Shown: positions 1-7,081 of the stretch, one piece after another | Layout: each line of letters opens with the position of its first letter | How positions within the stretch are numbered: the stretch's first letter is position 1 | Assembly: GCA_900769095.1 (NCBI GenBank) | Contig: CAAGFH010000047.1 | Coordinates: forward strand, 1 to 20,241 | Length of the DNA: 20,241 nt | From: Methanobacteriaceae archaeon | Lineage (GTDB): Archaea > Methanobacteriota > Methanobacteria > Methanobacteriales > Methanobacteriaceae | Reading direction: 5' to 3' | The notes under the pieces: model-generated | What the model saw: the letters and a program-made list of their open reading frames with translations, nothing else | What the model was told of the DNA's origin: nothing | Database searches by the model: none | Made by a program: the position numbers and the translations under genes

Positions 1-249
1 TTAGAATTAACTTTTGTTGTAAAAGATGAAAGTCATGGAGTTTGCAATGCATTAAGACACATTTTAATGCAAAACCCTGATGTTGAGTATGCAGTTTACA
101 ATATTGATCATCCTCTTACTGGAAAACCAGAAATGACAATTAAAACCAAAAAAGGAAAAAGACCAAGAAATGCATTGAAAAAAGCTGCAGAAGAACTCCA
201 CAGTCAAAGTGCAGATTTAAAAAAACTTATTGATGAAGCTTTAGAATAA
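1..249 (+). CDS. rpoL: DNA-directed RNA polymerase subunit L (Rpo11), 5'-truncated by window edge
   Basis: The reading frame is open from base 1 and ends at TAA 247-249, giving the last 82 residues. The first visible residues, LELTFVVKDESHGVCNALRH, match the conserved core of archaeal Rpo11 (homologue of eukaryotic Rpb11), where a His/Cys-containing stretch precedes the dimerisation helix. The protein pairs with Rpo3 to form the platform on which the archaeal RNA polymerase assembles. The C-terminal half is a Lys/Glu-rich helix (roughly the last 35 residues), as expected. Only the N-terminal few residues are missing, since the family is about 90-100 aa long. The Nudix gene follows 29 bp downstream on the same strand. 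The family assignment is by recognised sequence pattern and is firm; the true start lies outside the window. Confidence 0.9.
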   Translation, partial: LELTFVVKDESHGVCNALRHILMQNPDVEYAVYNIDHPLTGKPEMTIKTKKGKRPRNALKKAAEELHSQSADLKKLIDEALE

Positions 250-278
250 GCTTCAATACTTTATTTTTAAGTGGTTTA

Positions 279-701
279 ATGAGTAAATACAAAAAACCAT
301 CTATAACTACCGATATTTTTATTTTTGATGATAATTTTAATTTTATTTTAATTAAAAGAAAAAATAATCCTTTTAAAAATTATTGGGCGCTACCAGGTGG
401 ATTTGTTGACTATGGTGAGACAGTAGAGTCTGCTGCTATAAGAGAAGCAAAAGAGGAAACAAGCATTGATGTTGAACTCATAGATTTGGTCAATGTTTAT
501 TCTGACCCTAACAGAGATTCAAGAGGTCATACTATAAGTGTAGTATATACTGCAAAAGGAAATTTCGATGATAGAAATGCAGATGATGATGCAATAGATA
601 TTGGCATATTTTCAGATGATGAAATAAATGAAATAGACCTTGCATTTGACCATAAGAAAATAATAAAAGACTGCTTAAATAAAGCTAAAAATAAAAAATA
701 A
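279..701 (+). CDS. Nudix hydrolase (ADP-ribose pyrophosphatase-like)
   Basis: This is a 140-aa single-domain Nudix protein. The Nudix box runs from G41 to I63 and matches G-x5-E-x7-RE-x2-EE-x-x-hydrophobic: G41, E47, R55, E56, E59 and E60 are present. R55, E56, E59 and E60 form the metal-binding core that hydrolyses a nucleoside diphosphate linked to another moiety. The usual Gly near the end of the box is Ser62 here. The N-terminal strand FIFDDNFNFILIKRK and the WALPGGFVDYGE segment are typical of ADP-ribose or NADH pyrophosphatase-like members; the substrate cannot be read from sequence. ATG 279 has only a weak upstream Shine-Dalgarno-like sequence. It sits 29 bp after rpoL and may be cotranscribed. 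The family is secure, the substrate unknown. Confidence 0.88.
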   Translation: MSKYKKPSITTDIFIFDDNFNFILIKRKNNPFKNYWALPGGFVDYGETVESAAIREAKEETSIDVELIDLVNVYSDPNRDSRGHTISVVYTAKGNFDDRNADDDAIDIGIFSDDEINEIDLAFDHKKIIKDCLNKAKNKK

Positions 702-703
702 GG

Positions 704-717
704 TTATATTTAAATAA
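704..717 (+). promoter_or_regulatory. Candidate TATA box for tfs
   Basis: The AT-only stretch TTATATTTAAATAA lies just after the Nudix stop codon and about 60 bp before the tfs start. A second candidate, AATATAAAT at 738-746, is too close to the Shine-Dalgarno site to leave a leader. The gap is so AT-rich that chance matches are likely. Confidence 0.35.
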
Positions 718-762
718 TTTAAAAAAAAAATCATTGTAATATAAATTAATATTTAAATTATA

Positions 763-771
763 GAGGAGGAG
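763..771 (+). promoter_or_regulatory. Strong Shine-Dalgarno site of tfs
   Basis: GAGGAGGAG lies 4 bases before ATG 776 and is the strongest ribosome binding site in this part of the window. It fixes the tfs start and suggests efficient translation. Confidence 0.7.
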
Positions 772-775
772 TTAA

Positions 776-1087
776 ATGGAATTTTGTCCAGAATGTGGAG
801 CAATGATGTTTCCAAATGGTAACATTTTAAAATGTAACGGTTGCGGTTACACTAAAGAAGACTCCAATAATAATGATTATACAGTTTCAAAGAAAGTTGA
901 GACTGAAGATAATGTTAAAATGTTGGGTGAAGACGTAGACGTTGGCCCAAGAACAGAAGAAGTATGTCCAGAATGTGGACATAACATTGCAACATACAAA
1001 TTATTACAAACTCGTAGTGCTGATGAAGCTCCTACTCGTATATTCACATGCGTTAAATGTAAACATACTTGGAGAGCATATGACTGA
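776..1087 (+). CDS. tfs: Archaeal transcription cleavage factor TFS (TFIIS/RpoM-like)
   Basis: The protein is 103 aa, the usual length for archaeal TFS. It has two zinc ribbons. The N-terminal one uses C4, C7, C20 and C23 (Rpb9-like), and the C-terminal one uses C64, C67, C92 and C95 (TFIIS-like). Between the last two Cys pairs is the hallmark QTRSADE segment, with the acidic pair D83-E84 that enters the polymerase secondary channel and stimulates cleavage of backtracked RNA. The presence of that pair shows an active cleavage factor rather than a plain Rpb9 subunit or an inactive paralogue. The linker (about residues 27-60) is acidic and variable. The membrane-protein gene starts 9 bp downstream, so the two are very likely cotranscribed, with rpoL nearby. 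Confidence 0.95.
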   Translation: MEFCPECGAMMFPNGNILKCNGCGYTKEDSNNNDYTVSKKVETEDNVKMLGEDVDVGPRTEEVCPECGHNIATYKLLQTRSADEAPTRIFTCVKCKHTWRAYD

Positions 1088-1096
1088 GGGTGTTTT

Positions 1097-2023
1097 ATGA
1101 AAGATTCTAAAGAAAAAGAACATAGGATTTCTAATTTAAAGGATTTGATTGACAATGTCAAAGAGGATAATCCTTCAGAAGATCCACAGGAAGATAAAGA
1201 ATTAATTAATTATCTTGAAGATTCCAGTGAATTTGATAAATTAGATATCGATGATGAGTATATTTATCATCCGGATAATAATAAAGCCGATGTTGTAAAT
1301 TTAGAAGATGCACCTATCGATAAAGATTTTTTAATCAATACTCCAAAAGAAGAAAAATTAGATGATTTAGTTGAAGAACTAGAAGAACCAGAAGACATCA
1401 TTAGTGAAATGAGTGAAAACTTTGAATACATCATTAATGCTAAAATTGGCAGGACTCCTATTTTAGGAATTTTCAGCGCTGTTTTAGGTGTTGTATTACT
1501 AATAGCTTCAATATTTATATTCCAATCTGCTAGTGATAGAGTAATTGATAATGTTGTTGCTGGTGAAACAAATATTATTTCAGTACTTGCCCTTGGATTT
1601 GGAATTATATTCTTAGCTTACGGAATCTACAAAGTATTCAATGTCAGAAATCCTTTAACAGGAATAACCAATAGTATTAACTCTATTGATGCACAGGAAA
1701 AAGTTAAAAAAGAAGAAGCTAAGGAAAAAGAAAACAAAAATGTTATTCCTAAAAGCAATATTCCTTTAGATAAAGATTCATACAAAATTGGTGAATTCAA
1801 TATAAAGGACATTAAAACTAAATTTAAAAAATCATCTGATTCTAATAAAAAACCACTCCAACCTATCACTGAAAACATCGATGATATCCCACCTGCTAAA
1901 GAAAAAGAAGAAAGCAAAAAAGGATTGACTCGTGAAGAAATTGAGGATATTGAATACAGACAAGCAAAACTCGATAATGAAAGTATTGATGATATTTTTG
2001 CTGAAGTAGACGATATTGATTAA
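1097..2023 (+). CDS. Hypothetical two-TM membrane protein with long acidic and charged tails
   Basis: I do not recognise this 308-aa protein by family. The N-terminal 115 residues are strongly acidic and low in hydrophobics (many D/E, with runs such as EELEEPEDIISE). Two transmembrane helices follow, at about residues 121-144 and 160-182, separated by a short loop. A charged tail (about 195-308), first Lys-rich then acidic, ends in DDIFAEVDDID. There is no signal peptide. With two helices and long hydrophilic ends, both tails are probably cytoplasmic. The start ATG is preceded by GAGGGTG and lies 9 bp after tfs, so cotranscription is likely. The context (rpoL, tfs) does not reveal a function; it may be a Methanobacteriales-restricted protein. 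Acidic tails of this kind often serve as docking sites, but that is only inference. Confidence 0.8.
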   Translation: MKDSKEKEHRISNLKDLIDNVKEDNPSEDPQEDKELINYLEDSSEFDKLDIDDEYIYHPDNNKADVVNLEDAPIDKDFLINTPKEEKLDDLVEELEEPEDIISEMSENFEYIINAKIGRTPILGIFSAVLGVVLLIASIFIFQSASDRVIDNVVAGETNIISVLALGFGIIFLAYGIYKVFNVRNPLTGITNSINSIDAQEKVKKEEAKEKENKNVIPKSNIPLDKDSYKIGEFNIKDIKTKFKKSSDSNKKPLQPITENIDDIPPAKEKEESKKGLTREEIEDIEYRQAKLDNESIDDIFAEVDDID

Positions 2024-2056
2024 TTTCATTTATTTCTATTTTTTTCTTTTATTTTA
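2024..2056 (+). terminator. U-rich transcription terminator after the tfs operon
   Basis: The 33 bases after the membrane-protein stop codon are almost all T on the plus strand, including an uninterrupted run of seven, with no clear hairpin. T tracts of this type terminate archaeal RNA polymerase. It separates the operon from the tRNA gene that follows. Confidence 0.55.
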
Positions 2057-2084
2057 GAAACAATAGAAATAATAATTATTAATA

Positions 2085-2158
2085 GGGCCTGTAGTCTAGT
2101 CAGGAATGACGCAGGACTTCGGATCCTGAGGTCGAGGGTTCAAATCCCTCCAGGTCCG
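2085..2158 (+). tRNA. tRNA-Arg, anticodon UCG
   Basis: A complete 74-nt cloverleaf can be drawn. The acceptor stem GGGCCTG/CAGGTCC has one G-U pair. The D stem is GTC/GAC with an 11-nt loop containing GG. The anticodon stem is CAGGA/TCCTG with loop CTTCGGA, giving anticodon TCG at 2119-2121. The variable loop is 5 nt, the T arm is GAGGG-TTCAAAT-CCCTC, and the discriminator is G73. No CCA is encoded, so it must be added after transcription. There is no intron. It reads arginine CGA and probably other CGN codons. The 3' end directly touches the stop codon of the convergent helicase gene, so no spacer remains for a separate terminator. Confidence 0.95.
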
Positions 2159-4015
2159 CTATTTTTTAACTCTAACAACTGCTTCTTTGAAAAAGTCAGG
2201 TATTAAAGATCTATACATTGGACTTTTAAATAGCATGTTGATATCACTATCAATAATGTAAGTATAACATGAGTCGTCTTCAGCTCTCATACCACGTCCA
2301 TATGCCTGCATTAAAGTCATTACTGTTTTATATGCATACCATTTCTTATCACGTTTCATTCTCATATTAACCTGCTTATCACCAAGATATGGGAAAGGCA
2401 TTTTATAAATAACCTGGAATCTACATTTATCATAAGGTAAATCCACACCTTCACTCATAGATGGTGAAATTAAAACTAATGGGTTTTCACTTTTCTCAAA
2501 GAAATCTAAAACTTGTTCTCTGTTTTTTGAAGTATGTGAAATTAATCTTGAATTATACAAATTATTTGTAATAAACTGCTGACATTTATAACTGTGAGTA
2601 TGAATTAATCCTTTATCTCCTTCGTGTTTTTTCAAAATCTCCTGTAAAATAGGAATAGTCTTAGGAGCTGTATTTTTAATCCTGTTAGCAGACATTTTAC
2701 CTGCTAAATTAAGAATAATCGGTCTTTTTTCTTTGGTAAAGGGACTATCAACCTTAATATGATAAACTTCATTTGGATTTAATCCTAACCATTTTGAAAA
2801 CATTTTATGAGATAAAATTGTAGCACTCATAAAAATAACTACATCCCCATACTTCAATAAATTGTTTTTAGCATAATGATGTACTCTTAATGGTTTAAAG
2901 GTAACTCCAGACTCTTCAGTATCAATTACCCAGTTATTAGGCTCTTTTTCAAGATTGTTTCTTAAAGTTTTAAGTCTACCTATAGTTGTTCTAATTCTGT
3001 CTGCTTTATTTTTACTTACATCTTTTAAATCAATATCTTCGTAGGAATCTCTGATTGCATCAATTTCCATCATCCAATCTTCAATTTCTCCGTCTTTTAG
3101 TGTTTCAGGAGATATTCTTTTGTTAATATCCTTTTCAAGTGTTCTGTTATACAAAGTAACTTCCATTGTAGACATTAATTTACTTTCGATATTGTGAGCC
3201 TCATCAAGAATAAGAAGTGAACGTGGCCCGAAGTGTTTTACATAATTAAGCTCAACAATTCCATAATCATAGTTCATTAATGTAATTGGTGAGTTAATTG
3301 CATTAGCTTTCTGATTCCAGTAATGACAGTGGGCACCAGACTGATAAAATACAGTTCCACCAAATGAATCTTCAAAAGCCAATTCTGCATCCAAAGTAGG
3401 ATTTTTTGCAACACCATACGGACAGAAAAATTTACTTGAAGTAGGAGAAGTTTTACAAGCTCCCATATCACATGAAAATTCAAGTTTCTCATGTAAACAT
3501 GCGAAATTATTCCTACCTTTAACTAACGGAAATTCAAATTCGTCTGAATATTGTGCCTGCAATTGTTTTGTCATTGTCAAAATGTATGCGGATTCATACA
3601 TCTTAGCTAAAGTTGTAGCTATTGCAGATTTACCAGTACCTGTTCCTGCTTCCAAAATAATGTACTTATAACCTTTTTTAATAGCATCGTTAATATCCTG
3701 AATAATTTCCAACTGTCCTGTTCTTGGCTCTTCAAAAGGGAAATTTTCAATAATATCATCATCTATATGAGGATATAACTCTTTTAAGTAAGCAGCAGTT
3801 CCTTCATCTTGTCTATGATCTTCAACACTGTATACTTCAGGAATCTCATCATCCAATATTGATGAACTTCTAGGTTTTGGTTTAGAAAAACTAAATAAAT
3901 TAGTTGGACCTTTAGATTCTTTTCTAGAACCTTTTGATTCCTTTTTAGAGTAATTTCCACAAGTACAGTTACTTTTTAACATTCCGCAATTTGGACAAAA
4001 AATTGAATTTGACAT
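2159..4015 (-). CDS. XPD/DinG-like superfamily 2 DNA helicase with N-terminal zinc ribbon
   Basis: This is a 618-aa ATP-dependent helicase of the Rad3/XPD/DinG group. A small zinc-ribbon-like Cys cluster starts the protein (C7, C10, C17, C19), followed by a basic Ser/Lys-rich linker. Motif I is AGTGTGKS at 123-130. Motif II is DEAH at 271-274. Motif VI is QAYGRGMR at 570-577, and SMSEGVDLP precedes it. Between motifs I and II are five cysteines (C173, C182, C187, C198, C230), four of which could hold the [4Fe-4S] cluster typical of XPD and DinG helicases. The likely role is 5'-3' unwinding in DNA repair or recombination. ATG 4015 has no Shine-Dalgarno site, but a TATA box lies about 27 bp upstream. 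The stop codon touches the tRNA-Arg 3' end. Which branch (XPD or DinG) it belongs to needs a tree. Confidence 0.9.
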   Translation of the reverse strand: MSNSIFCPNCGMLKSNCTCGNYSKKESKGSRKESKGPTNLFSFSKPKPRSSSILDDEIPEVYSVEDHRQDEGTAAYLKELYPHIDDDIIENFPFEEPRTGQLEIIQDINDAIKKGYKYIILEAGTGTGKSAIATTLAKMYESAYILTMTKQLQAQYSDEFEFPLVKGRNNFACLHEKLEFSCDMGACKTSPTSSKFFCPYGVAKNPTLDAELAFEDSFGGTVFYQSGAHCHYWNQKANAINSPITLMNYDYGIVELNYVKHFGPRSLLILDEAHNIESKLMSTMEVTLYNRTLEKDINKRISPETLKDGEIEDWMMEIDAIRDSYEDIDLKDVSKNKADRIRTTIGRLKTLRNNLEKEPNNWVIDTEESGVTFKPLRVHHYAKNNLLKYGDVVIFMSATILSHKMFSKWLGLNPNEVYHIKVDSPFTKEKRPIILNLAGKMSANRIKNTAPKTIPILQEILKKHEGDKGLIHTHSYKCQQFITNNLYNSRLISHTSKNREQVLDFFEKSENPLVLISPSMSEGVDLPYDKCRFQVIYKMPFPYLGDKQVNMRMKRDKKWYAYKTVMTLMQAYGRGMRAEDDSCYTYIIDSDINMLFKSPMYRSLIPDFFKEAVVRVKK

Positions 4016-4037
4016 TAAAAATATATTAGGTAAAAAT

Positions 4038-4045
4038 AATATAAA
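4038..4045 (-). promoter_or_regulatory. TATA box of the helicase gene, probably a leaderless transcript
   Basis: TTTATATT on the minus strand is centred about 27 bp before ATG 4015. The ATG has no Shine-Dalgarno sequence. The spacing would start transcription at or next to the A of ATG. Confidence 0.5.
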
Positions 4046-4111
4046 TAAATTATAGAAAGAGTATTTGTAAAATAATTTTTTAAATGAATGATTATAAATT
4101 AAAGTGATTTT

Positions 4112-4813
4112 ATGGCTAAAAAAGGAAAATTGATTGGAATTGGTGTTGGTCCTGGAGATACTGAATTATTAACATTAAAAGCAGCAAAAGTATTGGAAAG
4201 TATCCCTGTAATTTTTTCACCAAAATCTGCAAAAGAAAAAGAAAGTATTGCATTATCAATTGTAAAACCTCTTCTTGAAAAAAGAGATGACTACAAAAAA
4301 GTAATGATTGTTGAACCTATTTTTCCTATGATTGAAAACAAAAATGAACTTGAAAAAATATGGAACAGTGCAGCAGATTTAGTCTCACAATACCTTAATA
4401 CCGGAAGAGATGTTGCATTTATTACTCTTGGAGACCCATCCATATTTAGTACTTATTCATACTTACAAAAAAGATTAGTTGATGATTACAAAGTAGAAAC
4501 CATACCTGGAATCACTTCATTTACTGCATGTGCTGCTGCTAGAAACGAAGCTTTAGTTGAACAAAATGATATTTTAACTGTTGTTCCAAAAATTGACAAA
4601 AGAATCAGCAATGTCATAGAATACAGTGATTCTATTGTTCTTATGAAAGCATCAAGAAATTCTACAAAGCTTGAATTAAAAATAAAAAATGATAAAAGGG
4701 ATAAAGACATTTACTCAGTACAAAACTGTACTCGTGAAAATGAAAAAATAGTTGAAGGCTTTTCTCACGAAAAACCTTATCTTACAACATCTATTGTTAA
4801 ATTTAGAGACTAA
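4112..4813 (+). CDS. cbiL: Cobalt-factor II (precorrin-2) C20-methyltransferase
   Basis: At 233 aa this matches the CbiL/CobI family of SAM-dependent tetrapyrrole methyltransferases. The glycine-rich N-terminal motif GVGPGD is at 11-16. The SAM-contacting loop FITLGDPSIF lies near 103-112, and the IPGITSF segment near 131-137 is the third family hallmark. The enzyme methylates C20 of the corrin ring precursor. In an anaerobic archaeon that is the cobalt-inserted substrate of the anaerobic cobalamin route. The corrinoid would serve methyltransferases such as the Mtr complex. The start is ATG 4112, with a modest GTGAT upstream. It is divergent from the helicase and convergent with msvR, with the two stop codons overlapping. 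No other cobalamin gene is in the window, so the pathway genes are scattered. Confidence 0.92.
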   Translation: MAKKGKLIGIGVGPGDTELLTLKAAKVLESIPVIFSPKSAKEKESIALSIVKPLLEKRDDYKKVMIVEPIFPMIENKNELEKIWNSAADLVSQYLNTGRDVAFITLGDPSIFSTYSYLQKRLVDDYKVETIPGITSFTACAAARNEALVEQNDILTVVPKIDKRISNVIEYSDSIVLMKASRNSTKLELKIKNDKRDKDIYSVQNCTRENEKIVEGFSHEKPYLTTSIVKFRD

Positions 4814-5577
4814 CGAATTTTTACACTTTGAGGTTCAATCTCAAAGACACACTTACCATCACCCATTGTATAACATTGTGTTTCAATAACGCTAACAGGC
4901 AATTTGAAAAATTCAGTAAATAAACCTTCTATTATTCCAGTATCTAAATAACAGGCAGGTTTTCCGGTTTTTGGAAGTAATTCGCATTCGAAACAGTCGT
5001 ATGTAGTAATTTTAATTATTTGTCCGATTTCAAAAGTTAATCTACCTAATCCCTTACTTTCCCAGAATTTAGATAAATTATTCATAAATACATCTAAATC
5101 ATCATCATATATTTTATGATAGATAGATTTTCCTATCTGATTACCTGTTGATTTTAAAATAGGATCAATATTGATTCCTTCCTGAATAAGCATTGCTTTT
5201 AGGGTGTGGAATAATAATGTTGAAAATTGTCCATCTCCTTCAACAATATTCTCAATTAAATAATTGGATTGAGTTTCTTCAAGCTGTTTTGGTTCTGAAA
5301 AATTAACAGATCCGAGATACTTTGAGTTTAAATAAAATATTTTTTTTCTGTTGTCTGCAGGGTGCAATTTATAAGAGATAATTCCAGTTTCCCTTAAATT
5401 TTTTAAGTGAACAGAAACAGTGGATTTTGATTTACCCGTATTACTAACAATCTCATCAAATTCCATATCTCTATCCCTAAGCATTTCCAAAATGGTAAGC
5501 TTAACTGGACTTTTTACAACCTTAACAGATAAATCCGATAAATCGGAAAAAATTTGTATTGGTTTTTGTTCGTTCAT
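4810..5577 (-). CDS. msvR: MsvR-type redox-sensing transcriptional regulator (winged HTH + V4R)
   Basis: This 255-aa protein has an ArsR-like winged helix-turn-helix at about 12-92 (the recognition region includes SKSTVSVHLKNL) and a C-terminal V4R domain at about 110-250. This architecture defines the methanogen regulator MsvR. The V4R part carries five cysteines: C195, C198, C209, C235 and C243. In studied MsvR proteins, cysteines in this domain change DNA binding with redox state. The gene is divergent from fpaA, as in Methanothermobacter, where MsvR controls its own promoter and an fpaA operon. The start ATG has a strong AAGGAGGG site at 5583-5590. The stop TAG overlaps the cbiL stop. Identification rests on architecture plus gene order and is strong; the operator sequence is inferred below. 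Confidence 0.9.
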   Translation of the reverse strand: MNEQKPIQIFSDLSDLSVKVVKSPVKLTILEMLRDRDMEFDEIVSNTGKSKSTVSVHLKNLRETGIISYKLHPADNRKKIFYLNSKYLGSVNFSEPKQLEETQSNYLIENIVEGDGQFSTLLFHTLKAMLIQEGINIDPILKSTGNQIGKSIYHKIYDDDLDVFMNNLSKFWESKGLGRLTFEIGQIIKITTYDCFECELLPKTGKPACYLDTGIIEGLFTEFFKLPVSVIETQCYTMGDGKCVFEIEPQSVKIR

Positions 5578-5621
5578 TACTTCCCTCCTTATGTATAACT
5601 ATATATGAGAACTATTAGTTA

Positions 5622-5630
5622 ATAAATATA
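5622..5630 (-). promoter_or_regulatory. Candidate TATA box of msvR
   Basis: On the minus strand TATATTTAT lies about 50 bp before the msvR ATG. Initiation about 26 bp further on would give a short leader that keeps the AAGGAGGG ribosome binding site. A second AT box at 5601-5606 is too close to leave room for that site. Confidence 0.4.
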
Positions 5631-5711
5631 TCTATTATCTAAAATTTAATCAAAATTGTAAAAAATGATAGAAAAATTGTACAATGATTAGTAAGTAATT
5701 AAAAATTGCTA

Positions 5712-5724
5712 ACGAACTGTTCGT
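5712..5724. promoter_or_regulatory. Perfect dyad in the msvR-fpaA control region, candidate MsvR operator
   Basis: ACGAAC-T-GTTCGT is a perfect 6-bp inverted repeat with a 1-nt centre. It is one of the few GC-containing elements in this AT-rich gap. It lies about 25 bp upstream of the probable fpaA TATA box and between both promoters. It contains the CGAA/TTCG half-sites known from MsvR boxes, but in inverted order relative to the published TTCG-N9-CGAA arrangement, so assignment is inference. Confidence 0.55.
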
Positions 5725-5748
5725 AATATGTAGAAGTATTTGGGTTAA

Positions 5749-5757
5749 CTATAAATA
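5749..5757 (+). promoter_or_regulatory. Candidate TATA box of fpaA
   Basis: CTATAAATA is the best TATA match in the gap on the plus strand. Start of transcription about 26 bp downstream (around 5778-5782) would give a leader of about 50 nt that includes the 5787-5805 dyad and the AGGAG ribosome binding site at 5818-5822. Confidence 0.5.
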
Positions 5758-5786
5758 ACAGATAAATACAAACTTAATATTAGCAG

Positions 5787-5805
5787 TTCATAATTAACTT
5801 ATGAA
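5787..5805. promoter_or_regulatory. Inverted repeat in the fpaA leader
   Basis: TTCATAA-TTAAC-TTATGAA is a perfect 7-bp inverted repeat with a 5-nt spacer, near or just downstream of the expected transcription start and 26 bp before the fpaA ATG. As DNA it could be a second operator, since a repressor there would block elongation or initiation. As RNA it is only a weak A-U hairpin. Confidence 0.5.
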
Positions 5806-5831
5806 TTACAACTTAATAGGAGAATAATAAA

Positions 5832-7058
5832 ATGAAAGCTAATGCTCAAAAAATAGCTGATGGAGTATACTGGATTGGTGTACTTGACTGGGATTTAAGA
5901 TCCTATCACGGTTACACCTTAGACGGAACTACATACAATGCATACATTGTATTTGGAGAAGACGAGGTAGCAATTATTGATAATGCTTACCCAGGAAAAA
6001 CTAAAGAAATGATGGCACGTATTGACAATGCTTTCGCACAAGAAGGAAGAGATGTAAAAGTTGACTACATCATCCAAAACCACGTTGAAAAAGACCACTC
6101 TGGTGTTTTAGTAGACTTACACAAAAGATTCCCAGAAGCACCTATTTACTGTACCGAAATTGCAGTTAAAGGTCTCTTAAAACATTACCCAGCACTCGAA
6201 GGTGCAGAATTCATTACCGTAGGTACTGGAGACTCCTTAGATGTTGGTGGAAGAACCTTAGCATTCTTAGATGCATTCTTATTACACTGGCCTGACAGTA
6301 TGTTTACCTTACTTGCAGACGAAACCGGTATTTTATTCCCTAACGATGCATTTGGTCAACACTTATGTTACACCCAAAGATTCTCTGATGAAATCCCAGA
6401 ATACGTTTTAATGGACGCAGCACAAAAATTCTACGCAAACTTAATTACCCCACTTTCAAAATTAGTACTCAAAAAATTAAATGAAGTTGTTGAATTAGGT
6501 TTACTCGATTCCATTAAAATGATCGCACCATCCCACGGTCAAATCTGGACTGACCCAATGCAAATTATCGGAGCTTACCAAAACTGGGCTACTGGTGTAT
6601 GTGAAGATAAAATTACTATCATTTACGACACTATGCACTACTCTACCCAACAAATGGCTCACGAAATTGCAGAAGGTGCCATCTCCGAAGGTTATGATGT
6701 AGAAATCTTCTTCTTACACGAAGATGAAAGATCTGAAATCGTAAAAAGTATCTTAACCAGTAAAGGAGTAGCTATTGGTGATCCTACCATTAACGATGTA
6801 CCATTCCCAAGTATCGGGGACATCATGTACTATTTAAAAGGTCTCTTATTCAACAGAACCGGAATTGAAAGAAAAGCTGTTACTTTCGGTTCCATGGGTG
6901 GAAGAGGTGGATCTCCTCAAAAACTCGCTGAAGAATTAGGTAACTGCGGATTTGATGTTGTAGATACCCAAGAAATCTACTTTGTACCAACCGCTGAAGA
7001 AGATAACGCAAGCTTTGAGTTAGGTGTAAAATTAGCTAAAGCATGTAAAGAATTATAA
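5832..7058 (+). CDS. fpaA: F420H2 oxidase (FpaA), di-iron flavoprotein
   Basis: This is a 408-aa A-type flavoprotein. The N-terminal metallo-beta-lactamase domain (about 1-250) keeps the di-iron ligands: H84-x-E86-x-D88-H89, H152, D172 and H235. The C-terminal flavodoxin domain begins near 261, with the FMN loop [13 protein letters not shown]. The methanogen enzyme reduces O2 to water using reduced coenzyme F420 and so protects a strict anaerobe. Residues 83-91 (NHVEKDHSG) match the catalytic class rather than hydrolytic beta-lactamases. It has an AGGAG site 9 bases before ATG. The rubrerythrin gene lies 23 bp downstream, so one transcript is likely. Codons such as ACC, TTC and CAC are more frequent than in the flanking genes, which suggests high expression. 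Divergent msvR is the probable regulator. Confidence 0.94.
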   Translation: MKANAQKIADGVYWIGVLDWDLRSYHGYTLDGTTYNAYIVFGEDEVAIIDNAYPGKTKEMMARIDNAFAQEGRDVKVDYIIQNHVEKDHSGVLVDLHKRFPEAPIYCTEIAVKGLLKHYPALEGAEFITVGTGDSLDVGGRTLAFLDAFLLHWPDSMFTLLADETGILFPNDAFGQHLCYTQRFSDEIPEYVLMDAAQKFYANLITPLSKLVLKKLNEVVELGLLDSIKMIAPSHGQIWTDPMQIIGAYQNWATGVCEDKITIIYDTMHYSTQQMAHEIAEGAISEGYDVEIFFLHEDERSEIVKSILTSKGVAIGDPTINDVPFPSIGDIMYYLKGLLFNRTGIERKAVTFGSMGGRGGSPQKLAEELGNCGFDVVDTQEIYFVPTAEEDNASFELGVKLAKACKEL

Positions 7059-7081
7059 ATTAATTAATTAAAGGTGATAAT

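Noticed and set aside
877..1161. 94-codon minus-strand frame across tfs
   Set aside because: It runs antisense to TFS, whose zinc ribbons prove the other strand is coding.
5594..5610. Alternating TATA sequences near the msvR start taken as its promoter
   Set aside because: They lie too close to the ATG to leave the strong AAGGAGGG site on the transcript; the box at 5622-5630 fits better.
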